From Rhodobiaceae bacterium (lineage in GTDB: Bacteria; Pseudomonadota; Alphaproteobacteria; Rhizobiales; Tepidamorphaceae), in NCBI GenBank assembly GCA_020441995.1, contig JAGRLC010000001.1, positions 8,393-61,414 on the forward strand: 53,022 bases of DNA, read 5' to 3'. The translations under genes were made by a program, and so were the position numbers. Positions 18,631 through 27,734 of the stretch are shown in pieces. The notes beneath the pieces are model-generated. The model was given only the letters and a program-made list of their open reading frames with translations. It did no database searches and had not been told where the DNA came from. Every line of letters starts with the position of its first letter. Within the stretch, counting starts at the first letter, position 1.

Positions 18631-19758
18631 ATGACGTTCATGGCAAATGGATTCAATCGCTTTTCGCGTGCATTGAAAGAACTGTCGATTTGCGCCGCAT
18701 TTCTGGTGCCCTTCGCCATGGTTTCCCCTTCAATGGCGCAAAATTTCGCCATTCAGCCGCAATATGACGCTGTCGGCCATTTTCACGAAGGCCTTGCGCC
18801 CGCTCAGCAGGGAGGACTTTGGGGATTTGTTGACAGAACCGGAAACTGGGTCGTCAAACCGCAATACGACAGCGTCTATCGTGGCGGCGATGGTCGTTTC
18901 GGCGTCAAACGCGGCGGGCAGTGGGGCTACATTTCAACGTCCGGTGAGCTCGTGATCGAACCCCAATTCGCCGAAATCCGCGGCTTCAGCGACGGCGTCG
19001 CCCGCGTCCGCAAGGACGATGCCGGCTGGTTCTACATCAAGCGCAACGGCGACCGGGAATCCGACGAAACCTATATCGAGGCGACCGATCGCGTCGATGG
19101 ACTATCGGTGGTCAAGATCAAGAAGGAATACTACGACGGCGAACTCTGGTTCATTCTCGACCCGCGCGGCGCAACCCGGGAAACATGGGACCTGCCGCAA
19201 CAGGAGATCGAAAGTTTCTCGCCCTTCTCCGAAGGCTTCGCCACCGCCCGCACCAAGAACGGCACGATTTACATGGACGCAAAGGGCCAGCTGCTCTTCA
19301 ACGGCGGCGCGATCACCGGCGGCCGCGCGTTCAGCGAAGGGCTTGCCGCCGGCAGCAACGGCAAGAAGTGGGGTTTCTTCGACAAGGAAGCCAAGACCGT
19401 TATCAACCTCGGTCTCGACGGCGCACGTGATTTCTCACAGGGCGTGGCGCCCGCCGCAGCCGGTGGCAAATGGGGCTACATAGACAAGGCGGGCAAGACG
19501 GCCTATCCGCCGGTATTCGACGCCGCCTACTCCTTCCGCGAAGGCTACGCCACCATCAAAAAGGACGGCAAATTCGGCTTCGCGCAGATCGATGACAGCG
19601 GCAAGATCAGCATCTTTGTCGAGCCGCAATATGAGGATGTCTTCGGTTTTCAGGAAGGTCTCGCCCCCGCAAAAGAAAACGGTAAATGGGGTTTCATTTC
19701 CGCCGGGAACGCCGATTACAGCCTGATCCGCGGCATCGGCGAACTCACACCGAACTAA
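18631..19758 (+). CDS. Secreted WG-repeat protein
   Basis: This 375-residue exported protein has a signal peptide (hydrophobic 17-34, SMA-Q cleavage near residue 36). Most of the mature part is WG beta repeats of the type Y/F-x-E-G-L-A-x-V-x-x-x-G-K-W-G-F/Y-I-D. Examples are FHEGLAPAQQGGLWGFVD, GQWGYISTSGELVIEPQF, FSQGVAPAAAGGKWGYID and FQEGLAPAKENGKWGFIS. WG repeats are thought to be protein-interaction modules and are frequent near toxin and conflict genes. No enzyme motif is seen. It is the first gene of a tight operon, 41 bases before the TIR-STAND gene. Its location in the periplasm means contact with the cytoplasmic TIR part would need the membrane segment of that protein. Confidence 0.85.
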   Translation: MTFMANGFNRFSRALKELSICAAFLVPFAMVSPSMAQNFAIQPQYDAVGHFHEGLAPAQQGGLWGFVDRTGNWVVKPQYDSVYRGGDGRFGVKRGGQWGYISTSGELVIEPQFAEIRGFSDGVARVRKDDAGWFYIKRNGDRESDETYIEATDRVDGLSVVKIKKEYYDGELWFILDPRGATRETWDLPQQEIESFSPFSEGFATARTKNGTIYMDAKGQLLFNGGAITGGRAFSEGLAAGSNGKKWGFFDKEAKTVINLGLDGARDFSQGVAPAAAGGKWGYIDKAGKTAYPPVFDAAYSFREGYATIKKDGKFGFAQIDDSGKISIFVEPQYEDVFGFQEGLAPAKENGKWGFISAGNADYSLIRGIGELTPN

Positions 19759-19799
19759 TCATCATCTGACAGACTCCACCGGACAAGCACACTCACTTC

Positions 19800-22700
19800 A
19801 TGGCGCGTATCTTCATCAGCCATTCCAGCGCGAACAATGCCGAAGCGCTCGCCATTGCCAAATGGCTTGGCGAACAGGGCTGGGACGATGTCTTCCTCGA
19901 CATCGACCCGCAGCGCGGGCTGATCGCCGGCGAACGCTGGCAGAACGCGCTGAAATCGGCGGCAAGCCGCTGCGAAGTTGTGGTGTTCATGCTGTCGCCA
20001 GCATGGGTCAAATCCAAGTGGTGCCTTGCCGAATTCCTGCTCGCCAAGCAGATGAACAAGCGCATCATGGGTGTGCTGGCGGAAAAGACCGATATTTCCG
20101 CCCTGCCGGTGGAGATGACCGCCGAATACCAGCTTGTCGATCTGACCGCGCCGGGACCCTCCGAGCAGATCGGCGTCGAGGTCGACAAGAAACCGGTCAC
20201 GGTGAAGTTTGCGTCCGACGGGCTGACACGCCTGCGCCACGGCCTGCAGGTCTCTGGCATCGACGCCGGTTTCTTCCACTGGCCGCCCGAAGACGACCCC
20301 AGCCGCTCGCCCTACCCGGGCCTGCGCCCGCTCGATACCGAGGACGCGGGCATCTTCTTCGGCCGCGACGGACAAATCATCACGGGCCTCGATCTTGTCC
20401 GGCGGCTGAGGGATGCCGGCGCCCCGCGGCTCATGGTCATTCTCGGCGCATCGGGCAGCGGCAAGTCCTCCTTCATGCGCGCGGGCCTGCTGCCGCGCCT
20501 TGAGCGCGACGACCGCCATTTCACGGTTCTGCCGCCGGTGCGGCCCGAGCGTGGCGCGCTTTATGGCGAGACCGGGCTCCTGAATGCGCTCTGCGACGCC
20601 TTTGCCGCCGCGCGAAAGCCGAAAAACCGCGCCAGCGTTCGCAAGGCCATCGAAGGCGGCGCCGATGCGGTGGCCGCATTACTTGCCGAACTGGTCGATG
20701 CGGAAGCCCGCGCGGCGACGAAAGGCGATGACGAGCCCGCCGCCCGTCATGCCGTCATCGTGCCGGTCGATCAGGGCGAAGCCTTGTTTGCGGCGGAAGG
20801 CCGAGATGAGGCGATCACCTTCCTGGAACTCTTCCGCGACCTGCTGAACCGGGAAGACGTTCCCGTCATCGGCATGATCACGATCCGCTCCGACAATTAC
20901 GAGCGGCTGCAAACCGAGGCCGCGCTCGAAGGCATCCGCAGCGAATTGCTGTCGCTGCCGCCCATGCCCGGCGGCGCCTATGGCGAGGTGATCCAGGGTC
21001 CGGCGCGCAGGCTGACCCTGTCGGGCCGCAAGCTGGCCTTGGATGACACGCTTGTCGAAACGCTGCTGTCCGACATCGAGAAAGGCGGCTCCAAGGATGC
21101 CCTGCCGCTGCTCGCATTCACGCTGGAGAGGCTCTACAGCGACTATGGCGACGACGGCGACCTGACCCTTGCCGAGTACAACGAACTCGGCGGCATCAGC
21201 GGCTCGATCAATGCCGCAGTCGAACGCGCGCTGAAACGCGCCGACGGAAACGGCGCGATCCCCGCCGACCGCGAAGCCCGGCTCAACGTCCTGCGCCGGG
21301 GGCTCATTCCATGGCTCGCCGGTATCGATCCCGATACGGGCTCGCCACGCCGCCGCGTTGCCCGCCTATCGGAAATTCCCGCCGAAGCCCGCCCGCTGAT
21401 GGAGCTTCTCGTCGAGGAGCGGCTGCTGTCGACCGATGTCGATCCAGACACCCGCGAAACGACCATCGAGCCCGCGCACGAGGCGCTTCTGCGCCAGTGG
21501 GGCCGTCTCGAAGGCTGGCTTGAAGAAGATCTGCGCGAACTCACCGCAATCGAGGGCGTGCGCCGCGCCACGCGCGACTGGGCCGCCAACGGCAAGAACC
21601 CGCAATGGCTCGCCCATGTCGCCGGGCGGCTGGAAGACGCTGAATCCGCCGCGCGCCGCGAGGATCTGAAAGACCTTCTGCAGCCAACGGATCTGGAATA
21701 CCTCGCCGCCGCACGCGATGCCGAGGACAAGCGCGCCAAGGCCGAACTGATCGCACTGCGCCGCCAGCGCATGCTGGCAATCATAGCCGGTGGGATTTTC
21801 GCCGCCGCGAGTGTCGTTGCCGGCGTCCTGTGGTTGCAGGCCGATGCGGCGCGCAAGGCCGAGGAAATCGCCCGCAAGGAAGAGGAAGTCCAGCGCATCC
21901 ATGCGCAGGCGGCCGAGAAAATCGCCCGCTCCCGGCTGGCGCTGGCCGAAGGCAGCATCGAGGATGCCATCGCGCTTTCCCTTGAAGGCTACAAGCTTGA
22001 GACCTCGCCCGATTCCCGCTCCGCCACGCTGACGGCCCTGATGGAGATATCGCCGAACCTGACCGCGCTCGTGCGCGGTGCGGGCGCCGATGCCACAACG
22101 CTCAGCTGGAACGAGGAAACAATCACCATCGCAACGCGCGGCGCCACTTTGCGGAGCTTCTCCGCCAAAGGCGCATTCCAGTCGGCGTCCAACCTGCTGA
22201 TCGGTGGCGCACCGGACCCGCAATGGCTGCATGATCCCGTCTTCGTCACCGGCCTGCCCGGCGGCGGCACGGTCACCGTTCTCACCAGCGGCGAGATGCT
22301 GATTTCCGCCAAAGGCGGCTCGATTACTTCGGTACCTGCGCCCGCCGGCGATCAGCCGCTCTATGCCGGCCCGCACAAAATCACCGCCAGCGGCGACGCA
22401 ACCGTCTTCGCCATGGCGCGCACCGACCGTTCGGTGATGATCCGGCGCTGCGAGTTGCAAACCGGCCGCCCCGCCTGCCGCGATCAGGTCATCGACACGC
22501 TGGACCCCGAGGCCTTGGCGCTGACCCGCGATGGCTCGCTGCTGGCCGTTGCCGGGCCGGACGGTGCAATCGCCATCCACAACACCGCAACCGGCGCGCA
22601 GACCGGTGGTGGGTCATCGGTGGAAGCAAGCCCGCTGTCATTGGCGTGGTCCAGCGACAACAGGACCATCGCCGTTGGCACGCGCAGCGGAAATCTCTCG

Positions 22701-24023
22701 CTGCTGGACGCGAACGCGCTTGCGCCTGAGATCGGCACCGGCGTGCTGGCAACGCAGAAAGTCTCGCGCGGCGCCATCACAGCACTGCGCTGGTCGCCGG
22801 ATGGCGGGCGCATTGCCATAGTCTGCGACGAGCAGGAAATCTGTATCTACGAGACCGCGGACAAATCGCAGGATGTGCTGGAGGAACCCGGCCAGCGGCT
22901 GTTCGGCCATTCAGGCGCGATTGCCGGCCTGGCGTGGTCTCCCGATGGAAACGCCCTTGCGAGCATGGCAACGGATTCAAGCCTGCGCCTCTGGTCGCTC
23001 GCCGAGGACACGCATCTTCGCCACGACCTTGAGCCGGCGACATGGCATCCCCTGCTCGCCATTGCCGCCGATCCCGCTTCGGACCGCATCGTTGGCGTGG
23101 ATGACGGCGGCGGCATCCATGTCTGGGATGGGGCTGATACACTTGCCGCCCCCGCGCATCTGGTATCCTCCGGCGAACCGGACGCCGTCAGCTCCGTTGC
23201 CCTATCCTCAGAAGGTCTCGTTGCAGCCATCCATGAGCGCATCGGCCTTGCGGCCGGCAAGACCGGCAGCAGCGATCCGCTGCCGCTCACGCCGATTGCG
23301 GGCAACCGCGTCGCCAGAACCGCGATCGGCAAGGGCGGACTGGTCGCAGCCGTTCCCGCGCAGTCCAACACGGTCGCGCTCTACGATCCGGCCAGCGGCA
23401 CATTGCGCAGCCTCGAAGGCCCCGCCGATCAGGGCGAGCCGTTCGGCGTCGTCTTCCATCCCGATGACAAGCGCCTGTTCACCAGCCAGACCAATGGCGC
23501 GCTCATGGAGTGGCCGCTTGAAGAAGGCTCGACGCCGCGTGTCATTGCCGGACCGGACGCATCCGGACCCGATGCCATCGGCGGCGGCAGCCTGTCCGTC
23601 TCGCCGGATGGACGCTGGCTCACGGCCTCGAATGCGCCCCGCGTCGTCGTGCACGACCTGACCGGCGCTGCCGGACCGGTACGGCTTGAATTCGATGCCG
23701 GCGACCGCGACGTGAAGACCGTCGCCTTCTCGCCGGATGGCGGCAAACTCGCCGTGCTGCTCTCCAACGGCAAGCTTTATGTCTGGAACTGGAATGACGG
23801 CGAAGCCGAACGCTTCGTAACGACGCGCGCCGTGCCGGAACGCTCCATCGCCGGCAAGGCGGCCAGCCGCCGCCGCGCGGCAAGCTGGATCGCATGGAGC
23901 GGCAATACTACGCTGGTGGTTGCGACAGCGGCGGGACGCGTGCAGATTTTGAATGTCGATGAAACGGCCTGGCTCGAACGCGCGGACGCAATCGCGGTAT
24001 CTGATTTTTCGGCCGGTGGTTAG
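19800..24023 (+). CDS. TIR - nSTAND NTPase - transmembrane - WD40 repeat protein
   Basis: This 1407-residue multidomain receptor-like protein starts with a TIR domain at 1-150 (IFISHSS, VFLDID, VVVFMLSPAWVKSKWCLAEF). Glu78 in WCLAEF sits where NAD-cleaving TIRs carry their catalytic glutamate. An nSTAND1-type P-loop NTPase spans about 175-600: Walker A GASGSGKSS at 216-224, Walker B-like VPVDQGEALF around Asp324, and YPGLRPLDTEDAGIFFGRD just before it. A single hydrophobic helix lies at about 658-680, then a charged coiled coil, then about 650 residues of WD40-like beta repeats (WSPDGNALASMATDSSLRLW, FSPDGGKLAVLLSNG). The family logic is signal sensing by the repeats, NTP-driven assembly, and NAD hydrolysis or TIR-based signalling. 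The TM placement would put the WD40 part across the membrane if used. The start lacks a strong ribosome binding site, suggesting coupling to the WG gene. Confidence 0.88.
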   Translation: MARIFISHSSANNAEALAIAKWLGEQGWDDVFLDIDPQRGLIAGERWQNALKSAASRCEVVVFMLSPAWVKSKWCLAEFLLAKQMNKRIMGVLAEKTDISALPVEMTAEYQLVDLTAPGPSEQIGVEVDKKPVTVKFASDGLTRLRHGLQVSGIDAGFFHWPPEDDPSRSPYPGLRPLDTEDAGIFFGRDGQIITGLDLVRRLRDAGAPRLMVILGASGSGKSSFMRAGLLPRLERDDRHFTVLPPVRPERGALYGETGLLNALCDAFAAARKPKNRASVRKAIEGGADAVAALLAELVDAEARAATKGDDEPAARHAVIVPVDQGEALFAAEGRDEAITFLELFRDLLNREDVPVIGMITIRSDNYERLQTEAALEGIRSELLSLPPMPGGAYGEVIQGPARRLTLSGRKLALDDTLVETLLSDIEKGGSKDALPLLAFTLERLYSDYGDDGDLTLAEYNELGGISGSINAAVERALKRADGNGAIPADREARLNVLRRGLIPWLAGIDPDTGSPRRRVARLSEIPAEARPLMELLVEERLLSTDVDPDTRETTIEPAHEALLRQWGRLEGWLEEDLRELTAIEGVRRATRDWAANGKNPQWLAHVAGRLEDAESAARREDLKDLLQPTDLEYLAAARDAEDKRAKAELIALRRQRMLAIIAGGIFAAASVVAGVLWLQADAARKAEEIARKEEEVQRIHAQAAEKIARSRLALAEGSIEDAIALSLEGYKLETSPDSRSATLTALMEISPNLTALVRGAGADATTLSWNEETITIATRGATLRSFSAKGAFQSASNLLIGGAPDPQWLHDPVFVTGLPGGGTVTVLTSGEMLISAKGGSITSVPAPAGDQPLYAGPHKITASGDATVFAMARTDRSVMIRRCELQTGRPACRDQVIDTLDPEALALTRDGSLLAVAGPDGAIAIHNTATGAQTGGGSSVEASPLSLAWSSDNRTIAVGTRSGNLSLLDANALAPEIGTGVLATQKVSRGAITALRWSPDGGRIAIVCDEQEICIYETADKSQDVLEEPGQRLFGHSGAIAGLAWSPDGNALASMATDSSLRLWSLAEDTHLRHDLEPATWHPLLAIAADPASDRIVGVDDGGGIHVWDGADTLAAPAHLVSSGEPDAVSSVALSSEGLVAAIHERIGLAAGKTGSSDPLPLTPIAGNRVARTAIGKGGLVAAVPAQSNTVALYDPASGTLRSLEGPADQGEPFGVVFHPDDKRLFTSQTNGALMEWPLEEGSTPRVIAGPDASGPDAIGGGSLSVSPDGRWLTASNAPRVVVHDLTGAAGPVRLEFDAGDRDVKTVAFSPDGGKLAVLLSNGKLYVWNWNDGEAERFVTTRAVPERSIAGKAASRRRAASWIAWSGNTTLVVATAAGRVQILNVDETAWLERADAIAVSDFSAGG

Positions 24024-24041
24024 CCGATTGGGGGAATGGCA

Positions 24042-25922
24042 ATGTCGGGACGCTCACGCGCAAGCAAATTCCACATGGCGGTCAGCGCGGCCGCATTGGC
24101 CGCTGCTCTTTTGCTGCCGCCTCTGCCCGCAAACGCAGGCGACGTTGAATCCATCGCGCCCGCGGCAATCTCCTCCGATATGGCGATGCCATCTCAAAAG
24201 GCCACAGCCGGGCGGACATGGACCCAGATCGTCTGGGACAATGAAACCAACCGCCTGGAGCGGCGGACTTACAAGCTCCTGGACCCGCTTGGCGCGCACG
24301 GTTACGACCTGGCCTGGGACGGCGATGCCGCAAGCCGCGCGTCGGATGGACCGCTTACCGGCGAAGGCACGCTGACATGGCGCGAAGCCGGCAGCCCCGC
24401 CTATGACACGACCGCGCGCGTCGCGACCTATTCGGGTGAGATGAAGAATGGCCGCCCCGAAGGGAAAGGCACATATACCCACCGCTCCGGTGTCTCCTAC
24501 AGCGGTCAATGGCATGACGGATTGATGCACGGCCAGGGCCGCCTGTTCCTGCCCAACGGCGATCAGTATTCAGGCGGCTTCGCACTTGGCAAGTCCGACG
24601 GCGACGGCATCTATATCGATGCCACCGGCACGATCTATCAGGGCCGATTCGCTGCCGGCATGCGCGATGGCGATGGCAGCCTCTATCCTGCGACCGGCGA
24701 GCCCTTCACGGCGAACTGGCGCGCTGGCAAGGCGGTCACGGCGACAATTCGCTATCTGAAACCCGCCGAGCAGCTTTACCCGCCCGTACTGTGGGCGCAG
24801 TACCAGACTTACGATGACATCCGTGTCGGCGTGCTCGTCGACCGCACATATTACGCCCACCTGCCGGAGCCGGGGGAGTCTCCCGTGCCCTATGCGGCCG
24901 AAAATCTCCGCGAACAGATCGCGATCCGGCCCGACAGCAAGCGCATTGTCGACGCATGGCGCGGCACGGGCAACATTGCCATGACCGAAGACGAGGAGTT
25001 CGAATACGCAAGCAGCGAACTGGGTTGGAAGAACGGCGAGGACATCCCGCTGGGCCCGGGCTTTCTTTCCACGGCAGCGCGTATCCGTCCTGTCCCGGTG
25101 ATTGTCGAACTGCGCAACGATTCCGATCAGCCATTGCGCATCGTCAACGCGTTTCTGGATGTCGAAAAAAGCGCTTCGGATCTTGAACCCATGGTGCAGA
25201 TGCGGATTGGCTATCTCGGCGACTGTGGGACGCTGGCCGAATTCAAGGCGGACTTCGACATCGACAATTTCGGCTGGGGCCCGGCGGAAAACGCCACGCT
25301 TAGGTTTACCTTGCCCAACGATCCGTCCCGTGAATTCAGCAAGCCCATCGGCACGATCGAGCGCACGGTCCACGTGGACCTGAGCGACGAGGTACGGTCC
25401 ACGGGCTATCCTGTTGACGAGTTCAAGGCCGCCCCCCTGACCTGCACCCGAGAGGATTTCGAAGACTGCTTCAAGGAATTCAAGGCAGCGGACCGCTTTG
25501 CGCCCTTCAGCGAGAGCGTCAAATTCCACGTAACGCACATCCGCGCGCCCGTGTCCGGAACCCTTGACTACGAGTGGCGCGATGCGAGCGGCACGGTTCA
25601 CAAGAAGTCATCGCCGTTCAGCATCGACATCGTTCTCGGGCGGCTGCAGTTCGAGGCCGAGTGCGGTGAAGGCGGTACCCCCGAGGACCGGCAGCTCAAG
25701 CCCTTCGACTTGGCGCTCGACAAGCAGAACTACCGGATCATGATCCCGTTGCGTGACGACATTCCGCCAGGCGTCACGGGGCGCTGGCGCGTCCGCCTGC
25801 AGGCGCCGAAAAGCTCGACCCATGATTTCCGCGTCGTTTTCGAACTGGCCGACGGGCGCCAGGTTGCTTCAAGACCGGTCGACATGGAGTTCTTCAAGCC
25901 GTGGACACCCGACGCGCAATAA
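24042..25922 (+). CDS. Exported MORN-repeat protein
   Basis: This 626-residue exported protein has a signal peptide (AVSAAALAAALLLPPLPANA, cleavage near residue 33). About three to four MORN repeats follow at 125-240 (YSGEMKNGRPEGKGTYTHR, YSGQWHDGLMHGQGRLF, YSGGFALGKSDGDGIYID, YQGRFAAGMRDGDGSLY). The remaining 380 residues are beta-rich with no family I recognise; two segments (VPVIVELRNDSDQPLRI and PVSGTLDYEWRD) look like immunoglobulin-type strands. MORN repeats in other proteins bind lipids or proteins. ATG 24042 is chosen because GGGGG ends 7 bases upstream; ATG 24036 overlaps that site. It ends the WG-TIR-MORN operon and converges on the MEMO-CapA gene. Confidence 0.8.
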   Translation: MSGRSRASKFHMAVSAAALAAALLLPPLPANAGDVESIAPAAISSDMAMPSQKATAGRTWTQIVWDNETNRLERRTYKLLDPLGAHGYDLAWDGDAASRASDGPLTGEGTLTWREAGSPAYDTTARVATYSGEMKNGRPEGKGTYTHRSGVSYSGQWHDGLMHGQGRLFLPNGDQYSGGFALGKSDGDGIYIDATGTIYQGRFAAGMRDGDGSLYPATGEPFTANWRAGKAVTATIRYLKPAEQLYPPVLWAQYQTYDDIRVGVLVDRTYYAHLPEPGESPVPYAAENLREQIAIRPDSKRIVDAWRGTGNIAMTEDEEFEYASSELGWKNGEDIPLGPGFLSTAARIRPVPVIVELRNDSDQPLRIVNAFLDVEKSASDLEPMVQMRIGYLGDCGTLAEFKADFDIDNFGWGPAENATLRFTLPNDPSREFSKPIGTIERTVHVDLSDEVRSTGYPVDEFKAAPLTCTREDFEDCFKEFKAADRFAPFSESVKFHVTHIRAPVSGTLDYEWRDASGTVHKKSSPFSIDIVLGRLQFEAECGEGGTPEDRQLKPFDLALDKQNYRIMIPLRDDIPPGVTGRWRVRLQAPKSSTHDFRVVFELADGRQVASRPVDMEFFKPWTPDAQ

Positions 25923-25934
25923 CGGCCTTGCGGC

Positions 25935-27635
25935 TCATTGCGTCGCGGCTGCGCCCAAATGGGCATTGCCGTAGTTGAAAAGGTTCGGCATCGCGATCAG
26001 CCGCGCGAATACAGTTCCACGCCCGAAGACCCGGACCTCCAGCAACGCGCCGCTGGCGGTGTCCATGCTCTGGTCGAACAGCAGGTTGCCCAGCGAATAG
26101 ACCGTGCTGACCGCGCGCCCCGGCACACCATCCACTTGCGCCGAGGCCTGATGGCTGTGCGCCCCGGCAATGACCTGAACGCCGCAGTCGGTTAGAACCC
26201 GGGCGGTCTCGCGTTCCTTGCCGCCGGCTTCGCGGGTGTACTCCTCGCCCCAATGCAGAAAGGCGATCAGCGGCGGTGCCGCATCAAGGTTGCAGACAGC
26301 CGTGGCCTCTTCAGGTTCGCGGAACAGCGCCGGCGCGGAATCGCGGCCAGCGATATAGTTCAAGGCCGTTATCCGCGCGGCGCCGGCATCAATGACCGAT
26401 CCATGCTCAATCGCCATGATGCCGGCTTCGCCAAGAATACGCCGCGTCTCGTCGTAGCCGACAAGACCAAGATCGCGCCCGTGATTGTTGGCAAGGCCCG
26501 CCGCGACCACGCCCATGTCCTTCAACACAGGTACGGCGATGTCGCTCAGCATCAGATGCGCGTCGTCCCACAGACCGGACACCGGCTCGTCCAGAATGAC
26601 GCCTTCCAGATTGACCACAAGCGGCCTGCCATGGGTCACGGCAAGCACCCGGCGGACAACCGCCTTGCGCGCGTCGTCGTCCAGCAGCACCGGCGTCAGG
26701 TAGCGCCCCAGCAGCACATCCCCTCCGAAATAGACAATGCTCTGATCGTCGGGAGCGATGGCGGCAGCCGCTTCGGGATCGCGCGAATAAACCGCCGTGA
26801 CATAGCTCGTCGTATTGTCCGCCACGCCGGCATAATCGGCCGAATTGCGGTTGGCGATAACGGCGGGGTGGCTTGCGAATACATCCTTCTGCAATCGCAT
26901 CTGGATGTAGAGCCCCGCCTTGGTGTCGAGATGATCCGGCTGGATCAGCGGCACAACTCCGCCCGGATCGTTCGCCGCGATTACGCTCAAGGATTCCTGG
27001 TCGCGCAGCACCGCCTGCGCCATCGGCAGGTAGTGAGAGAAATCCGCCGACAGAACGACCAGTGTCCTGTCGCTCACCAGCCTGGAAAGCGCATCGGCAA
27101 GCGCCCGCCACTGCTCGGGCGTGGTGTCGACCGCCGAGATCAGAGTCACCACCGGCGTAGCGGGAAAGAAGTGTTTCACGAACGGCATCAGCGCCACGAG
27201 GCCGTGCTCGTGGGCGAGCGTGTCACGCTCCTTGATCAGATCGCTACCGGCCTTGAGCATCTCGACCGCGGCGGCATCGGTTTCCACTGTGCCGTATATG
27301 GTTTCAAAGCCCGCCCGCGTCGTGCCGAAGCCGCCGCTGACCGCATGGAAGTGATCGGGCGCAAGCATGACGATACGGTCGTACGAGCCCGCGGACGCGG
27401 CCTTGAAACCGCGCGCCATCAGGTCGGCGGCGAGAAGGTGATGCGGCACGATTAGGCCCGTTACGCCATCCAGAGGAGCAACCCCCTCCGCCGAGGCAAT
27501 GGCCTCGCCGATCTTCACCTTGTCGAAGGCGCCGGAAACAAACGGGTTTTCACGCCCGTCGCTTGCCGCGCTTGGCCCCGCGATCATCGCGGCTGTCACC
27601 GCAATCGCCAGAAAGACGCTCGATACGATCTTCAC
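25935..27635 (-). CDS. MEMO domain - CapA (poly-gamma-glutamate synthesis) metallophosphatase-like fusion, exported
   Basis: This 566-residue protein has a signal peptide (VSSVFLAIAVTAAMIAGPSAA). Its N-terminal half (about 45-290) is a MEMO/AmmeMemoRadiSam-B domain: GLIVPHHLLA, IVMLAPDHF, ADFSHYLP and the Y-V-T-A-V ending. The C-terminal half (about 300-560) is a CapA/PGA_cap calcineurin-like fold: YFGGDVLLGR, VVNLEGV, GLANNHGRDLG, IAFLHWGEEY, VIAGAHSH and SLGNLLFDQ. Metal-binding histidines and aspartates of both halves are visible. MEMO resembles class III non-haem iron dioxygenases. CapA proteins act in polyglutamate export or hydrolysis. The substrate is unknown. GTG 27635 is the start. 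Tail-to-tail with the MORN gene (12 bases) and divergent from patatin (99 bases). Confidence 0.82.
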   Translation of the reverse strand: MKIVSSVFLAIAVTAAMIAGPSAASDGRENPFVSGAFDKVKIGEAIASAEGVAPLDGVTGLIVPHHLLAADLMARGFKAASAGSYDRIVMLAPDHFHAVSGGFGTTRAGFETIYGTVETDAAAVEMLKAGSDLIKERDTLAHEHGLVALMPFVKHFFPATPVVTLISAVDTTPEQWRALADALSRLVSDRTLVVLSADFSHYLPMAQAVLRDQESLSVIAANDPGGVVPLIQPDHLDTKAGLYIQMRLQKDVFASHPAVIANRNSADYAGVADNTTSYVTAVYSRDPEAAAAIAPDDQSIVYFGGDVLLGRYLTPVLLDDDARKAVVRRVLAVTHGRPLVVNLEGVILDEPVSGLWDDAHLMLSDIAVPVLKDMGVVAAGLANNHGRDLGLVGYDETRRILGEAGIMAIEHGSVIDAGAARITALNYIAGRDSAPALFREPEEATAVCNLDAAPPLIAFLHWGEEYTREAGGKERETARVLTDCGVQVIAGAHSHQASAQVDGVPGRAVSTVYSLGNLLFDQSMDTASGALLEVRVFGRGTVFARLIAMPNLFNYGNAHLGAAATQ

Positions 27636-27734
27636 GCTGTGCGCTCACCCATGAAATTTCCGCCGGGCCCAATCCTGTACACCAGCATAGGCCGAGATTA
27701 ACATCGACACATCCGGACACCGCAAGCAGGCAGA
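27636..27734. promoter_or_regulatory. Short divergent promoter region between MEMO-CapA and patatin genes
   Basis: These 99 bases must hold both promoters. I see no convincing operator or consensus box. AGGCAG just before ATG 27735 is the likely patatin ribosome binding site. Confidence 0.3.

Noticed and set aside
21366..22580. 404-codon open frame antisense to the TIR-nSTAND gene
   Set aside because: Shadow of the large real gene; no family match or motif.
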